64,000 nucleotides of DNA. It comes from Flavobacteriaceae bacterium MAR_2010_72. Lineage in GTDB: Bacteria; Bacteroidota; Bacteroidia; Flavobacteriales; Flavobacteriaceae. The stretch spans positions 62,001-126,000 of the forward strand of contig QXCW01000002.1 in NCBI GenBank assembly GCA_003550275.1. The letters are read 5' to 3'. The notes under the pieces were generated by a model. The model was not told the origin of the DNA. It saw only the letters and a program-made list of their open reading frames with translations, and searched no databases. The stretch's first letter is position 1, and every line of letters begins with the position of its first letter. Of the stretch, positions 45,382-54,392 are shown in pieces. Made by a program: the position numbers and the translations under genes.

Positions 45382-46455
45382 ATGAATTCAAAATCTGTCA
45401 TAAAGGGCCGTGGGGCGCAGCTTAATGTGCCTAATCGCTTTTTTCAGTTAAGCCATGAATTACGCGACGATTTCCTTGAATACTGTAGAAAGGAGGATGA
45501 AGACTTCGACAAAAACAAGACGCTTTATTTAGACGTATTCCCTAAAACCATAGTCAATAAGGTAGAAAGCCCAGATGTTGGTATGATGTATTCCGTGAAT
45601 ATGTACCAAGGTTGCGAGCATGGTTGTATATACTGCTATGCACGTAACAGCCATGAATTTTGGGGCTATAGTGCTGGGCTTGATTTTGAACGGCGAATTT
45701 TGGTAAAAAAAGATGCCCCTAAACTTTTGGAAAATTTATTAATGAAAAAAAGCTGGAAAGCTCACACGATAGTTATGTCTGGAAATACAGACTGTTATCA
45801 ACCTGCCGAACAACAATTTAAAATCACACGACAATGTTTAGAGGTGTTTTTGAAGTATAAACATCCGGTTGGAATTATCACAAAAAATGCTTTGATTTTA
45901 AGGGATTTGGATATTTTGAAGGAACTTGCAAACGATCAATTAGTGAGTGTCAATGTATCAATCACTACCCTGTCCGAACAAACGCGTCGTGTGCTGGAGC
46001 CGAGAACAGCATCCATAAAAAAACGGTTGGAAACCGTAAGCGTTTTAACTGATAACGGTATTCCAGTTAACGTCATGCTGGCACCAATAATTCCATCAAT
46101 TAACAGCCATGAAATTTTACCATTGGCTAAAGCTGCTTCAGAAGCTGGAGCTTTGAGCATTGCCCACACCATAGTTAGGTTGAATGGTGCCATTGGTGAA
46201 ATTTTTAGTGACTGGATTAAAAAAACAATGCCCGATAGAGCAGACAAAGTGTTGCATCAAATTGAAAGCTGTCATGGAGGTAAATTGAATGACAGTAGAT
46301 ATGGGGAGCGAATGAGGGGAGAAGGTGAAATAGCAAAACAAATTAATGACCTCGTCAAACTTGCAAGGCTGAAATATTTTAAGGGCAAATCGATGCCAAA
46401 ATTAAACACATCATTGCATGACCAAAACAAGGATGGGCAATTGAAATTATTCTAA
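45382..46455 (+). CDS. PA0069 family radical SAM protein
   Basis: 357 residues. The [4Fe-4S] motif is CEHGCIYCYAR (Cys78, Cys82, Cys85; spacing CX3CX2C), in the spore-photoproduct-lyase-like branch. The family is widespread and its reaction is not established. It is divergent from the oxidoreductase gene across a 161-bp gap. Confidence 0.92.
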   Translation: MNSKSVIKGRGAQLNVPNRFFQLSHELRDDFLEYCRKEDEDFDKNKTLYLDVFPKTIVNKVESPDVGMMYSVNMYQGCEHGCIYCYARNSHEFWGYSAGLDFERRILVKKDAPKLLENLLMKKSWKAHTIVMSGNTDCYQPAEQQFKITRQCLEVFLKYKHPVGIITKNALILRDLDILKELANDQLVSVNVSITTLSEQTRRVLEPRTASIKKRLETVSVLTDNGIPVNVMLAPIIPSINSHEILPLAKAASEAGALSIAHTIVRLNGAIGEIFSDWIKKTMPDRADKVLHQIESCHGGKLNDSRYGERMRGEGEIAKQINDLVKLARLKYFKGKSMPKLNTSLHDQNKDGQLKLF

Positions 46456-46458
46456 AAA

Positions 46459-46485
46459 AAGGAGAAGGCTTTACGCCTTCTCCTT
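46459..46485. terminator. terminator between radical SAM gene and the secreted protein gene
   Basis: AAGGAGAAGGC / GCCTTCTCCTT is an 11-bp stem with a 5-base loop. The poly-A on its left becomes a T run on the minus strand, so it mainly ends the minus-strand gene at 46528. Confidence 0.8.
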
Positions 46486-46527
46486 CACTAACTAAAATTA
46501 CACTAACATTTATATAAAAAAACTATC

Positions 46528-47133
46528 TTAAAGTGTTGTGGTTTTAATGAATTCATGACCTTCAGTTTCTACCACAATTCTATATTTTCCTTTCTTCTCT
46601 TTATCTAAAGCATAAACCCGTTCAATTACTTTAGTGTCTTGAAACTTATCGGTATGAATTAGTTCATAATTGCTTGATCCATTAGAATCACCATAATAAA
46701 TTTTAATGGTAAGGGGTTTATAGTCTAAAGAAAGCCTTGAAAACAAAATTTTGTTTTCTTTGAAACGAAGGACAGGTTTAAAAAATTTGGTTTCTTTTTC
46801 CTTATAAAATTCTACCGTATTGGCTTTAACTTTAAATGGAATCATTTGAATTTCAAGATCCTTGTCAAGTTCAAAAAAATAGTTGCCATCTGGTAAGGCT
46901 GTTAAATCGAATCCTTTTGTATAAGCACCTGTTTTTTCAATAAATTCTTTGTAGAGTACAACACCAAAGTAGTCTTTTATTACTAGCACCTGACCTTCTT
47001 TCACATTGTTTATGACGACCATAGTTTTCTTAATCTCATTATTTACTTCAAAAGCAGAAGGTTTTGAAGCGTGGCTCAACATAGTTCCCATAATGGTCAC
47101 TATTAGTAATCCTTTTTTAATTTCTTTTTTCAT
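46528..47133 (-). CDS. secreted protein of unknown function
   Basis: 201 residues. Hydrophobic N terminus (about 7-22, LLIVTIMGTMLSHA) compatible with a signal peptide. The remainder is beta-rich, with INNVKEGQVLVIKDYFGVV and GFDLTALPDGNYFFEL, the latter like the late part of T9SS-type or DUF3244-like folds (LPDGNYFF). I do not recognise a named family. It faces the AraC-type gene at 47335 across a 201-bp gap with a palindrome. Function is unknown. Confidence 0.75.
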   Translation of the reverse strand: MKKEIKKGLLIVTIMGTMLSHASKPSAFEVNNEIKKTMVVINNVKEGQVLVIKDYFGVVLYKEFIEKTGAYTKGFDLTALPDGNYFFELDKDLEIQMIPFKVKANTVEFYKEKETKFFKPVLRFKENKILFSRLSLDYKPLTIKIYYGDSNGSSNYELIHTDKFQDTKVIERVYALDKEKKGKYRIVVETEGHEFIKTTTL

Positions 47134-47160
47134 GATTTGAGATATTTAATTGTTACAGTG

Positions 47161-47168
47161 CAAATTTA
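47161..47168 (-). promoter_or_regulatory. putative -7 element of the secreted protein gene
   Basis: Minus-strand TAAATTTG fits TAnnTTTG, 28 bases before the ATG at 47133. No TTG was found at the expected distance. Confidence 0.45.
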
Positions 47169-47202
47169 TGGGTGAAGTCTCGTGGAAAAAACATCTAGGT
47201 TG

Positions 47203-47244
47203 GCCAATTTGTATACATAATTAACCACTTAATACAATATTGGC
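47203..47244. promoter_or_regulatory. inverted repeat between divergent genes, candidate operator
   Basis: GCCAATTTGTAT (47203-47214) and ATACAATATTGGC (47232-47244) are complementary with one inserted A. The arms are 17 bases apart. It sits upstream of both the secreted protein gene and the AraC-type gene. Confidence 0.4.
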
Positions 47245-47310
47245 AGTATGCATGGTAAAAGAGTATAGTAATTTGATAAATTTGCATAGGTTTCCTATCT
47301 GCCATTAAAG

Positions 47311-47318
47311 TAACTTTG
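47311..47318 (+). promoter_or_regulatory. putative -7 element of the cupin/AraC gene
   Basis: TAACTTTG matches TAnnTTTG and is 17 bases before the ATG at 47335. A TTG at 47282-47284 is 26 bases away, slightly far. Confidence 0.45.
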
Positions 47319-47334
47319 TAGTAAACTCCACGAT

Positions 47335-48207
47335 ATGTCTAATATAAAACCTACCTTAGAAAAAATAAGTCCAAGTTTTGGGAGCTCTATTTTAATTAAG
47401 CAGCATACTGAAAACAGAAAGCAGAAAAAAGCCTTCTGGCACTTTCATCCAGAAATTGAATTGGTTTATGTCAATAAAGGCCAGGGTAAACGACACATAG
47501 GGAGTCATTTGTCCTATTTTAATAATAGCCAACTTATTTTGTTAGGTTCAAACCTTCCGCATAATGGATTTACTGATCGTCTAACCAGTAAAGGATCTGA
47601 AACATTAATTCAATTTAAACCTGACTTTTTAGGGGAAAGTTTTTTTGAAACGCCAGAATTACAAAAAATAGCTCAATTGTTTGAAAGAGGGAAAAAAGGA
47701 ATTCTTTACAAACCTGAAACAAAAAAAATAGTTGGACCAAAGATTGAGAACCTTATTCATTTTACAGGCTTAGAAAGGATTATTAAACTGTTGGATATTC
47801 TTAACGACTTATCATTATCTCAAGATTACAGTTTGTTGAATGCTGATGGCTATGCGTTTGAAACAAAACTCCAAGACAGTTCTAAAATTGATTTGATTTA
47901 CAAACACATCAATAGTAATTTTAAAACTCATATTAGTTTAGATGAGATTGCTGATAAAGTAAGCATGACGGTACCGGCCTTTTGCAGGTATTTTAAAAAG
48001 GCAACAGGAAAAACATTTACTAAATTGGTCAATGAATATCGAGTAGTGCACGCCACAAAATTACTTTCAGAAAGCCAAATGTCAATTACCGACATTTGTT
48101 TTGAATGTGGATTTAATAATTTTTCACACTTTAACAAGCAGTTTCATGAAGTTACAGGCAGCAGTGCTTCTGCATATCGAAACAAACTCAAACAAATTGT
48201 TCAATAA
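47335..48207 (+). CDS. AraC family regulator with cupin sensor domain
   Basis: 290 residues. N-terminal cupin (about 15-100; FWHFHPEIELVYVNKGQG, then LLGSNLPHNGF), a linker, and two helix-turn-helix motifs (about 190-288; IADKVSMTVPAFCRYFKKATG, ICFECGFNNFSHFNKQF). This is the layout of regulators that sense sugars or related ligands in Bacteroidota. It faces the unknown secreted protein gene, so that gene is the most obvious target (inference). Confidence 0.92.
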   Translation: MSNIKPTLEKISPSFGSSILIKQHTENRKQKKAFWHFHPEIELVYVNKGQGKRHIGSHLSYFNNSQLILLGSNLPHNGFTDRLTSKGSETLIQFKPDFLGESFFETPELQKIAQLFERGKKGILYKPETKKIVGPKIENLIHFTGLERIIKLLDILNDLSLSQDYSLLNADGYAFETKLQDSSKIDLIYKHINSNFKTHISLDEIADKVSMTVPAFCRYFKKATGKTFTKLVNEYRVVHATKLLSESQMSITDICFECGFNNFSHFNKQFHEVTGSSASAYRNKLKQIVQ

Positions 48208-48210
48208 GTG

Positions 48211-48864
48211 TTACTTGAGGCCATCCCATTCGGCATAAAACTGCTCGAGATAGAGTAACATAAATTGATGGCGTTTATCGGCAATCTGTTTTCCGGTTTT
48301 AGTATTCATTCTGTCTTTTAAGAGCAACAATTTTTCATAAAAATGATTAATAGTGGGTGCCGTAGAACTCTTGTATTCGGCCTTACTCATGTTTAGGTTG
48401 GGCTTGATGTTAGGGTCAAACAAGGCTCTGTTTTTAAAGCCACCGTAATTAAAACAACGTGCAACACCAATAGCTCCAATAGCATCCAGCCGATCGGCAT
48501 CCTGAACCACATCTAGCTCCAGCGACTTAAAGGCTTGTTTTTCATTTCCTCCTTTAAACGAAATGTGCTTGATAATATTCACAACATGCTCAATCATCAG
48601 TGAATCTACGTTGTGCTTAAATAAAAACTCACGAGCCAGTTTTGGCCCTAGGGTTTCATCGCCATTATGAAATTTACTATCTGCAATATCATGCAACAGA
48701 GCACCAAGTTGAATCACTAATAAATTGACATTTTCATTTTTGGATATCAACATCGCATTATTGTAAACTCTTAAGGTATGAAACCAATCATGGCCACCTT
48801 CGGCATCTTTAAGTGATGTTTTAACAAATGATTTTGTGGTTTCTATGAGTTGTTGATCAGTCAT
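48211..48864 (-). CDS. HD domain phosphohydrolase
   Basis: 217 residues. HD-type motifs: DWFHTLRVYNNA (His), LLHDIADSK (His-Asp), and DVVQDADRLDAIGAIGVAR (Asp). The family, like YedJ/YfbR-type proteins, hydrolyses phosphates of nucleotides or relatives. The substrate is unknown. It overlaps the acyltransferase gene start region by eight bases. Confidence 0.93.
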   Translation of the reverse strand: MTDQQLIETTKSFVKTSLKDAEGGHDWFHTLRVYNNAMLISKNENVNLLVIQLGALLHDIADSKFHNGDETLGPKLAREFLFKHNVDSLMIEHVVNIIKHISFKGGNEKQAFKSLELDVVQDADRLDAIGAIGVARCFNYGGFKNRALFDPNIKPNLNMSKAEYKSSTAPTINHFYEKLLLLKDRMNTKTGKQIADKRHQFMLLYLEQFYAEWDGLK

Positions 48865-49594
48865 GTGTAATGGCTTCAGTTATTTGTTTTTCAACAGTTT
48901 CAATAAGTTTTAAGGGGTCTTGACCTTTTAAGCTAATAGGTTGGTGAACGGTAAATTTGATGTGGTTGCCAATGCCCATTGGGAATTTCCCGTAGCGTAA
49001 CATTTTCCAGGAATTATTGACGGTTATTGGGACTACTAAAGCTGAAGGAATGCCTTCAAAAAGTGTTAATAGGCCTTTTTTCTGAAAAGGTTTTGGAACT
49101 CCGGTTTTACTTCGTGTTCCTTCGGGGAAAATAACTGCAGCGCGTTTTGTAGTTTCTATATAATTAGAGAATTCTTCAATGGCCTTTACTGCTTGTCTTG
49201 GATTTTTCCTATCTATTAAAACCGAACCGCCATGTCTTAAGTTAAAGGAAACACTAGGAATACCTTTGCCCAATTCTTTTTTACTAATAAACTTAATATG
49301 ATGCTGCCTCATAAACCACATTATTGGCGAAATATCATACATACTTTGATGATTAGCAACAATAATAAGCGGTTGGTTGGTAGGTATTTGGTGTGGGTTT
49401 GAAAAGGTAAAACGCGTCCCCAGAATATGTAAACAGCGTACCAAGCACCATTGTAGAGCGTCAACACTAACTTTATGGGCTTGATAACCAAAAATGTTTA
49501 GACACAGCCATTGAATGGGATGGAATATCAACAATGTGATTCCGAAACAAGTCAAATATAGAATGGTCAATGGATAGGCCAATAACTTTCTCAT
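48857..49594 (-). CDS. 1-acyl-sn-glycerol-3-phosphate acyltransferase, second PlsC paralogue
   Basis: 245 residues from the ATG at 49594 (MRKLLAYP); a longer frame opens six codons upstream. N-terminal membrane helix (about 4-30), HX4D motif NHQSMYD and FPEGTRSK are intact. The role is the same class as the enzyme at 5591-6331, but similarity between the two is limited, so they may have different preferences. It is in a pair with the HD gene. Confidence 0.92.
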   Translation of the reverse strand: MRKLLAYPLTILYLTCFGITLLIFHPIQWLCLNIFGYQAHKVSVDALQWCLVRCLHILGTRFTFSNPHQIPTNQPLIIVANHQSMYDISPIMWFMRQHHIKFISKKELGKGIPSVSFNLRHGGSVLIDRKNPRQAVKAIEEFSNYIETTKRAAVIFPEGTRSKTGVPKPFQKKGLLTLFEGIPSALVVPITVNNSWKMLRYGKFPMGIGNHIKFTVHQPISLKGQDPLKLIETVEKQITEAITHD

Positions 49595-49630
49595 AAAACA
49601 AAAGTAAATCAATGAAAAGGATGCACAAAA

Positions 49631-49655
49631 AAACCACGATGAATTTTCGTGGTTT
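49631..49655 (-). terminator. bacilliredoxin terminator
   Basis: AAACCACGA / TCGTGGTTT, a 9-bp stem with a 7-base loop and T run on the minus strand, 29 bases after the stop at 49684. Confidence 0.8.
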
Positions 49656-49683
49656 ATGAATTTACGTTACTTGAAGGTTGTTT

Positions 49684-50094
49684 TTAACAATGGTCGTTAT
49701 AAGCATCCACCAAATTTTCTGCAATCAATTCTGCTGGACGACCTTCTATATGATGACGTTCTAACATATGTACCAATTCGCCATTTTTGAACAAAGCCAT
49801 ACTTGGTGAACTAGGTGGAAATGGGATCATGTGTTCTCTTGCTCTGTCAACAGCTTCTCTGTCAACACCAGCAAATACGGTAACAATATGGTCTGGACGT
49901 TTAACATTTTGCAAACTCATTCTAGCGCCTGGTCGTGCATTAGCAGCCGCACAGCCGCAAACCGAATTAACTACAACCAAGGTTGTTCCTTCTTTAGCTA
50001 AAGCAGTATCAACAGCTTCGGCAGTATGTAATTCTTCAAAACCAACTTTGGTTAAATCTTCACGCATTGGTTTTACTAATTCTGCTGGGTACAT
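49684..50094 (-). CDS. BrxA/BrxB family bacilliredoxin
   Basis: 136 residues with the active CGC motif (Cys46 and Cys48, VNSVCGCAAANARPG) and IPFPPSSPSMALFKNGELVHM. Bacilliredoxins remove low-molecular-weight thiols such as bacillithiol from protein thiols, so the cell probably uses a bacillithiol-like thiol. Length is normal. A putative promoter is upstream and a terminator downstream, so it is monocistronic. Confidence 0.94.
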   Translation of the reverse strand: MYPAELVKPMREDLTKVGFEELHTAEAVDTALAKEGTTLVVVNSVCGCAAANARPGARMSLQNVKRPDHIVTVFAGVDREAVDRAREHMIPFPPSSPSMALFKNGELVHMLERHHIEGRPAELIAENLVDAYNDHC

Positions 50095-50126
50095 ATATTT
50101 TAATTTAAAAGATTAATAATTTGCTG

Positions 50127-50134
50127 CAAAGATA
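50127..50134 (-). promoter_or_regulatory. putative -7 element of the bacilliredoxin gene
   Basis: Minus-strand TATCTTTG fits TAnnTTTG, 33 bases before the ATG at 50094. Confidence 0.5.
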
Positions 50135-50290
50135 CATAAAATAGTCTGTACTAGGCAGTCGTAGGGAACAGTTATATCTTACAGATAATAGCTGTTTTTT
50201 AATTTTAAAAAATGAGTTTCTTTGTATCAATCACTTTCATCGCAATACTTTTCAGTGTAACAAACAAGGGAATAACTCAACTAACTATAG

Positions 50291-50298
50291 TATCTTTG
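50291..50298 (+). promoter_or_regulatory. putative -7 element of the TerB-DnaJ gene
   Basis: TATCTTTG fits TAnnTTTG, 21 bases before the ATG at 50319. Confidence 0.5.
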
Positions 50299-50318
50299 CA
50301 ACCTAAAAATTAAAATAA

Positions 50319-51050
50319 ATGGGATTTTCAAAATGGATAGGCGGAGCTTTAGGTTGGTCGTTTGGTGGGCCAATTGGCGCCATTATTGGAGTGGCTTTAG
50401 GCAGTATGGTGGATGCCATGTCTAATGGTGAACAAAGCACTTATCAACGTACTTATAGTAAGGGTCAAACCCAATCGGGAGATTTTGAGGTGAGCTTATT
50501 AATTTTAGCTTCGGTAGTTATAAAAGCCGATGGTAAACAAGACCAACGTGAGATGGACTTTGTTCGTCAGCAATTTGTTGGCATGTATGGAAAAGATAGA
50601 GCCAATAACGCGTTTAAGTTATTTAAAAATATTAGTAAACAGGATATTCCCCTGCGTGATGTTTGTTTACAGATTAGGCAAATGATGAACCATGCTTCGC
50701 GTTTGCAATTGATTCATTTTTTATTTGGAATTGCTAAAGCCGATGGAATGGTTGTAGAAACCGAAGTGAATACAATTCATACCATTTCTAATTATTTAGG
50801 AATTAACCAATTGGACTTTGAAAGTATTAAGGCCATGTTCTATAGTGGAACCGATAACGCTTACAAAATACTTGAAATCACCAAGGATGCTTCGAATGAT
50901 GAAATTAAAGCGGCTTATAGAAAGATGGCCAAAAAATACCATCCAGATAAAGTGCTTCATTTGGGAGAAGAACATCAAAAGGGAGCAGAAGAAAAGTTCC
51001 GTCAGGTTCAAGACGCCTATGAACAGTTACAGAAAGAGCGAAATTTTTAA
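50319..51050 (+). CDS. DjlA-like TerB and DnaJ domain protein
   Basis: 243 residues. Glycine-zipper-like membrane segment (about 4-32; [12 protein letters not shown], then GSMVDAM), a TerB domain (about 48-155), and a C-terminal J domain (about 180-243) with the HPD motif in KKYHPDKV. DjlA-type proteins recruit DnaK to the inner membrane. It precedes the DksA-type gene by two bases, so they may be read together. Confidence 0.92.
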   Translation: MGFSKWIGGALGWSFGGPIGAIIGVALGSMVDAMSNGEQSTYQRTYSKGQTQSGDFEVSLLILASVVIKADGKQDQREMDFVRQQFVGMYGKDRANNAFKLFKNISKQDIPLRDVCLQIRQMMNHASRLQLIHFLFGIAKADGMVVETEVNTIHTISNYLGINQLDFESIKAMFYSGTDNAYKILEITKDASNDEIKAAYRKMAKKYHPDKVLHLGEEHQKGAEEKFRQVQDAYEQLQKERNF

Positions 51051-51052
51051 GG

Positions 51053-51376
51053 ATGGATAAGTCTAGCATCAGGGCAACGATTTTAAATGAAATTTCAAAA
51101 ACTGAAAAGGCGGTTTCAGATTATAAAGAATTGACAAAACCTATTTCACCAAACAACGCCATTGGGCGAGTGAGCAGAATGGACGCCATTAATAATAGAA
51201 GTGTCAATGAGGCCTCATTGCGACAGGCAGAAATTAAATTAACCAATCTGCAACGCGCACTTTCAAAACTAGACGATCCAGATTTTGGAATTTGCTTAAA
51301 ATGTAAACAACACATACCAATAGGAAGGATTTTAATTCGCCCAGAAAGCTTTCTTTGTGTTAATTGTGCAAGCTAG
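51053..51376 (+). CDS. DksA/TraR family zinc-finger protein
   Basis: 107 residues with a coiled-coil-like N-terminal half and the C-terminal zinc finger CLKCKQHIPIGR, then FLCVNC (C4 type). The DksA tip acidic residues are not clearly visible, so it may be a TraR/DksA relative with a different job. It is short compared with DksA (about 150). It lies two bases after the TerB-DnaJ gene. Confidence 0.85.
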   Translation: MDKSSIRATILNEISKTEKAVSDYKELTKPISPNNAIGRVSRMDAINNRSVNEASLRQAEIKLTNLQRALSKLDDPDFGICLKCKQHIPIGRILIRPESFLCVNCAS

Positions 51377-51377
51377 T

Positions 51378-52538
51378 TTAGCCTCTAAATAAGAAGAAAT
51401 CGGCTTTCATATCTTCAATTTGTGTGTCCTCATTGGTAATGATATAATCAATAGCTTGAGAAGTAAACAAATCGCCCTTTTCGGTAAGAGAAACAATGTT
51501 GTTGTCGATTTCAATCATATTGTTTTTCAGTGCCAGATCCAAAACAATTTTAGATCGTAAGTTTTGCCAGTTAATATGTTCGTTGAGGTGATTTACGTGA
51601 CGCTCTTCTAATTCAACATGATTCTTTAAATGTAATAGAAAGGTTAAAAGTGAAACTTCGATACGTTGTTGCTTTTCTCTATAAATAACAGCAATTAAGC
51701 CTTTATTGGGGGCAAATAAATAGACAACTAAAAACAGAACCCCAAGCATTGAAGTTATAGATCCGGCAATGGATGCGTCGAGCCAATGGGCCACCCAATA
51801 TCCTGAAATCGCACTAAAAATTCCAAAAAGAATAGCAAGAAGAAGCATTTTTTTTAAGTCTGAAGTGAGTAAATACGCAGCTGCGGCAGGAGCGACCATT
51901 AAAGCTACAACCAAAATGGCACCAACAGCATCAAAAGCACCAACTGTGGTGACCGAGGACACGGTCATTAACCCGTAATGTACTACCACTGGAGAAAATC
52001 CTAAAGAAGCGGCAAGTCCACTATCAAAAGTGCTTAATTTCAACTCCTTAAAAAACATAAATAGAAGAATCAAGGTTATGATTAATATAGTGCCAATAAT
52101 CCATAACGATTTTGGACCAGCATCTACACCAAATAATAACATTCTGTCGAAAGGCGCAAATGCCAATTCACCAAGCAGTACAGCATCAACATCTAAATGC
52201 ACATCGTTAGCATTTTTTGCGATCAAAATGACACCTATACTAAACAAAGCCGGAAAGACCAATCCTATAGCCGTATCTTCTTTTACAAGACCTGTTTTCT
52301 GTATTTGCTCAACCAAAACTACAGTTACAATACCAGTTAGTGCTGCCAGAAAAATTAATAATGGCGAATTGAGGTCTTGAGTAATGAAAAAGCCAAGAAC
52401 AATACCGGGTAATATTGAATGACTTATGGCGTCACTAATCATAGCCATTTTACGTAATACCAAAAAGGTCCCAGGAATGGCACAAGCAATGGCTACTAGA
52501 CTTGCAATCAATTGTATTTCTATTTGAGCGCTACTCAT
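51378..52538 (-). CDS. metal ABC transporter permease with winged-helix-like tail
   Basis: 386 residues. The first 275 are a ZnuB/TroC-like permease of eight or nine helices (SHSILPGIVLGFFI is the family's conserved membrane segment). The last 100 (about 290-386) are soluble: LEERHVNHLNEHINWQNLRSK and IDNNIVSLTEKGDLF look like a winged helix. A permease alone is 260-290 residues. It imports Mn, Zn or Fe with the ATPase and binding protein of the same operon. It overlaps the upstream permease by eight bases. Confidence 0.93.
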   Translation of the reverse strand: MSSAQIEIQLIASLVAIACAIPGTFLVLRKMAMISDAISHSILPGIVLGFFITQDLNSPLLIFLAALTGIVTVVLVEQIQKTGLVKEDTAIGLVFPALFSIGVILIAKNANDVHLDVDAVLLGELAFAPFDRMLLFGVDAGPKSLWIIGTILIITLILLFMFFKELKLSTFDSGLAASLGFSPVVVHYGLMTVSSVTTVGAFDAVGAILVVALMVAPAAAAYLLTSDLKKMLLLAILFGIFSAISGYWVAHWLDASIAGSITSMLGVLFLVVYLFAPNKGLIAVIYREKQQRIEVSLLTFLLHLKNHVELEERHVNHLNEHINWQNLRSKIVLDLALKNNMIEIDNNIVSLTEKGDLFTSQAIDYIITNEDTQIEDMKADFFLFRG

Positions 52539-53658
52539 TTTGCTTGGTTAATTGGTTATATAAATTGGCTGCTGTTTTAAAGCCTTCTTCAGTTAGGCTC
52601 CACATCGTTCCATCAATGGTTACATAATTTTTGTCTACTAGCTTTTGAAGTGTTCCGCGTGTATACCCATGAAAATTATTTAAAATTTTTATAGCATGAG
52701 GATGTGAAATATTTTCATGTGTTTCGGCAATTCGGTACATAAAGGATAGTGTTTTGTGTAGGTGTAGATCACGCCTATTTTTAATTACACGTATTTGTTT
52801 GAATAATAACCCACGGCTCGGCGAAAATATAAATGAAATGATTACAAACACTCCAGCAACCAAAACAATAACTGGGCCTGTAGATAAATTATTTTGACTA
52901 GCACTAATAGCTGTGCCAAAAACCCCCGAAAAGGCTCCAAAAAGAGCAGCTAAAAACACCATAACGCTTAATTTATTGGTCCATTGTCTAGCTGCCGCTG
53001 CAGGCGCTAATAGCATTGCACTCATTAAAACAACCCCAACCGTTTGTAAACCTAAAACAATGGCTAAAACAATAAAACTAGTAATCAATATATCAATGAA
53101 TTTGGTATTAAAACCTAGAGTTTTGGTATAGTCTGCATCAAACAATAGAAGTTTAAACTCTTTCCAAAACAAAAGCATAACCACCAAACAAATACTGGTT
53201 ACAATGGTCATAAGCCATACATCGCTTTCAACCAAAGTCGCCGCCTGTCCAAATAGGTATTTATCCAATCCAGCTTGGTTGGCATTAGGCTGTTTTTGAA
53301 TGAAGGTTAAAAGGAGCATCCCAAAACCGAAAAAAACGGACAAAATTAGCCCAAGTGCAGTATCAGATTTTAAGTGTGTTTTGGTAATAATCCCTCTAAT
53401 CCAAAAGGTGCCTATCAATCCGCTTATTAAGGCTCCAAGTAATAAGATGTTGCTTTCTTTTGCTCCCGTTATTAAAAAAGCAATAGCGATGCCCGGCAAT
53501 GCGGCGTGGGAAATGGCATCACCTAAAAGACTCTGCTTTCTTAAAACCGCAAAACTACCTAGCATACCAGTGACAGCACCTAAAATTGCTGTTCCAAGTG
53601 TGATGGTGCGCAACGTATAGTCTGAAAACACTAATGAAAAATAGTCTTGTAAATCCAT
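52531..53658 (-). CDS. metal ABC transporter permease, second subunit, with winged-helix-like tail
   Basis: 375 residues. A permease domain (about 15-275; SHAALPGIAIAFLI) and a soluble tail (about 280-375; ISHPHAIKILNNF, VDKNYVTIDGTMWSLTEEG) with the form of a winged helix, like DtxR N-terminal parts. This matches the paralogous permease pair TroC/TroD of two-permease metal importers. It overlaps the ATPase stop by one base and the next permease by eight. Confidence 0.93.
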   Translation of the reverse strand: MDLQDYFSLVFSDYTLRTITLGTAILGAVTGMLGSFAVLRKQSLLGDAISHAALPGIAIAFLITGAKESNILLLGALISGLIGTFWIRGIITKTHLKSDTALGLILSVFFGFGMLLLTFIQKQPNANQAGLDKYLFGQAATLVESDVWLMTIVTSICLVVMLLFWKEFKLLLFDADYTKTLGFNTKFIDILITSFIVLAIVLGLQTVGVVLMSAMLLAPAAAARQWTNKLSVMVFLAALFGAFSGVFGTAISASQNNLSTGPVIVLVAGVFVIISFIFSPSRGLLFKQIRVIKNRRDLHLHKTLSFMYRIAETHENISHPHAIKILNNFHGYTRGTLQKLVDKNYVTIDGTMWSLTEEGFKTAANLYNQLTKQNE

Positions 53659-54392
53659 TACTTTTGAATACTCACTTTATAATTAATACCGTAGGTTTTG
53701 GTTAGATTGTCATCATTAAAAATGTCCTTAACTGGACCAGTCGCAATTTTTTTCACATTTAAAAACGTCACCCAGTCAAAATATTCTGGAACGGTTTGTA
53801 AGTCGTGATGTACTACAACTACTGTTTTACTGGCTTTGCGGAGTTCTTTTAGAATATTAATAATAGCTATTTCTGTTGTAGCGTCGACACCTTGAAAAGG
53901 TTCATCCATAAAATAAATCGAAGCATCTTGCACCAAAGCCCTAGCTAAAAATATGCGTTGTTGTTGTCCACCAGACAATTGACTTATTTGACGATTTTTA
54001 AAAGGCAGCATTCCAACTTTTTCCAAAGCTTCGAGTGCCGCTTTCTTTTCCTTTTGACCTGGGCGTTTGATCCATCCCAAACCTCCATAGGTTCCCATCA
54101 TAACCACATCTAATGCCGTCGTTGGAAAATCCCAATCTACACTCCCTTTTTGTGGAACATAAGCTACTAATGAGCGTTGCTTAGCGTAAGATTTTCCGTA
54201 GATGGTGATGCTACCGGCAATTGGATTTAAAATTCCTAATATTGATTTTATGAGCGTGGATTTTCCTGCGCCATTGGGTCCAACGATTGCCATAAGAACG
54301 CCTTCTGGGATTTCCAAATCTATATCCCACAGGACGGGTTTGTAGTTATAAGCGACGGTTAAATCATCAACTTTTACAGCTATTTTACTCAT
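53658..54392 (-). CDS. metal ABC transporter ATP-binding protein
   Basis: 244 residues. Walker [10 protein letters not shown], signature LSGGQQQR, Walker [11 protein letters not shown], and the switch His in [10 protein letters not shown]. It fuels import of the metal by the two-permease system. Start and stop each overlap a neighbour by one base. The operon is tightly packed. Confidence 0.96.
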   Translation of the reverse strand: MSKIAVKVDDLTVAYNYKPVLWDIDLEIPEGVLMAIVGPNGAGKSTLIKSILGILNPIAGSITIYGKSYAKQRSLVAYVPQKGSVDWDFPTTALDVVMMGTYGGLGWIKRPGQKEKKAALEALEKVGMLPFKNRQISQLSGGQQQRIFLARALVQDASIYFMDEPFQGVDATTEIAIINILKELRKASKTVVVVHHDLQTVPEYFDWVTFLNVKKIATGPVKDIFNDDNLTKTYGINYKVSIQK

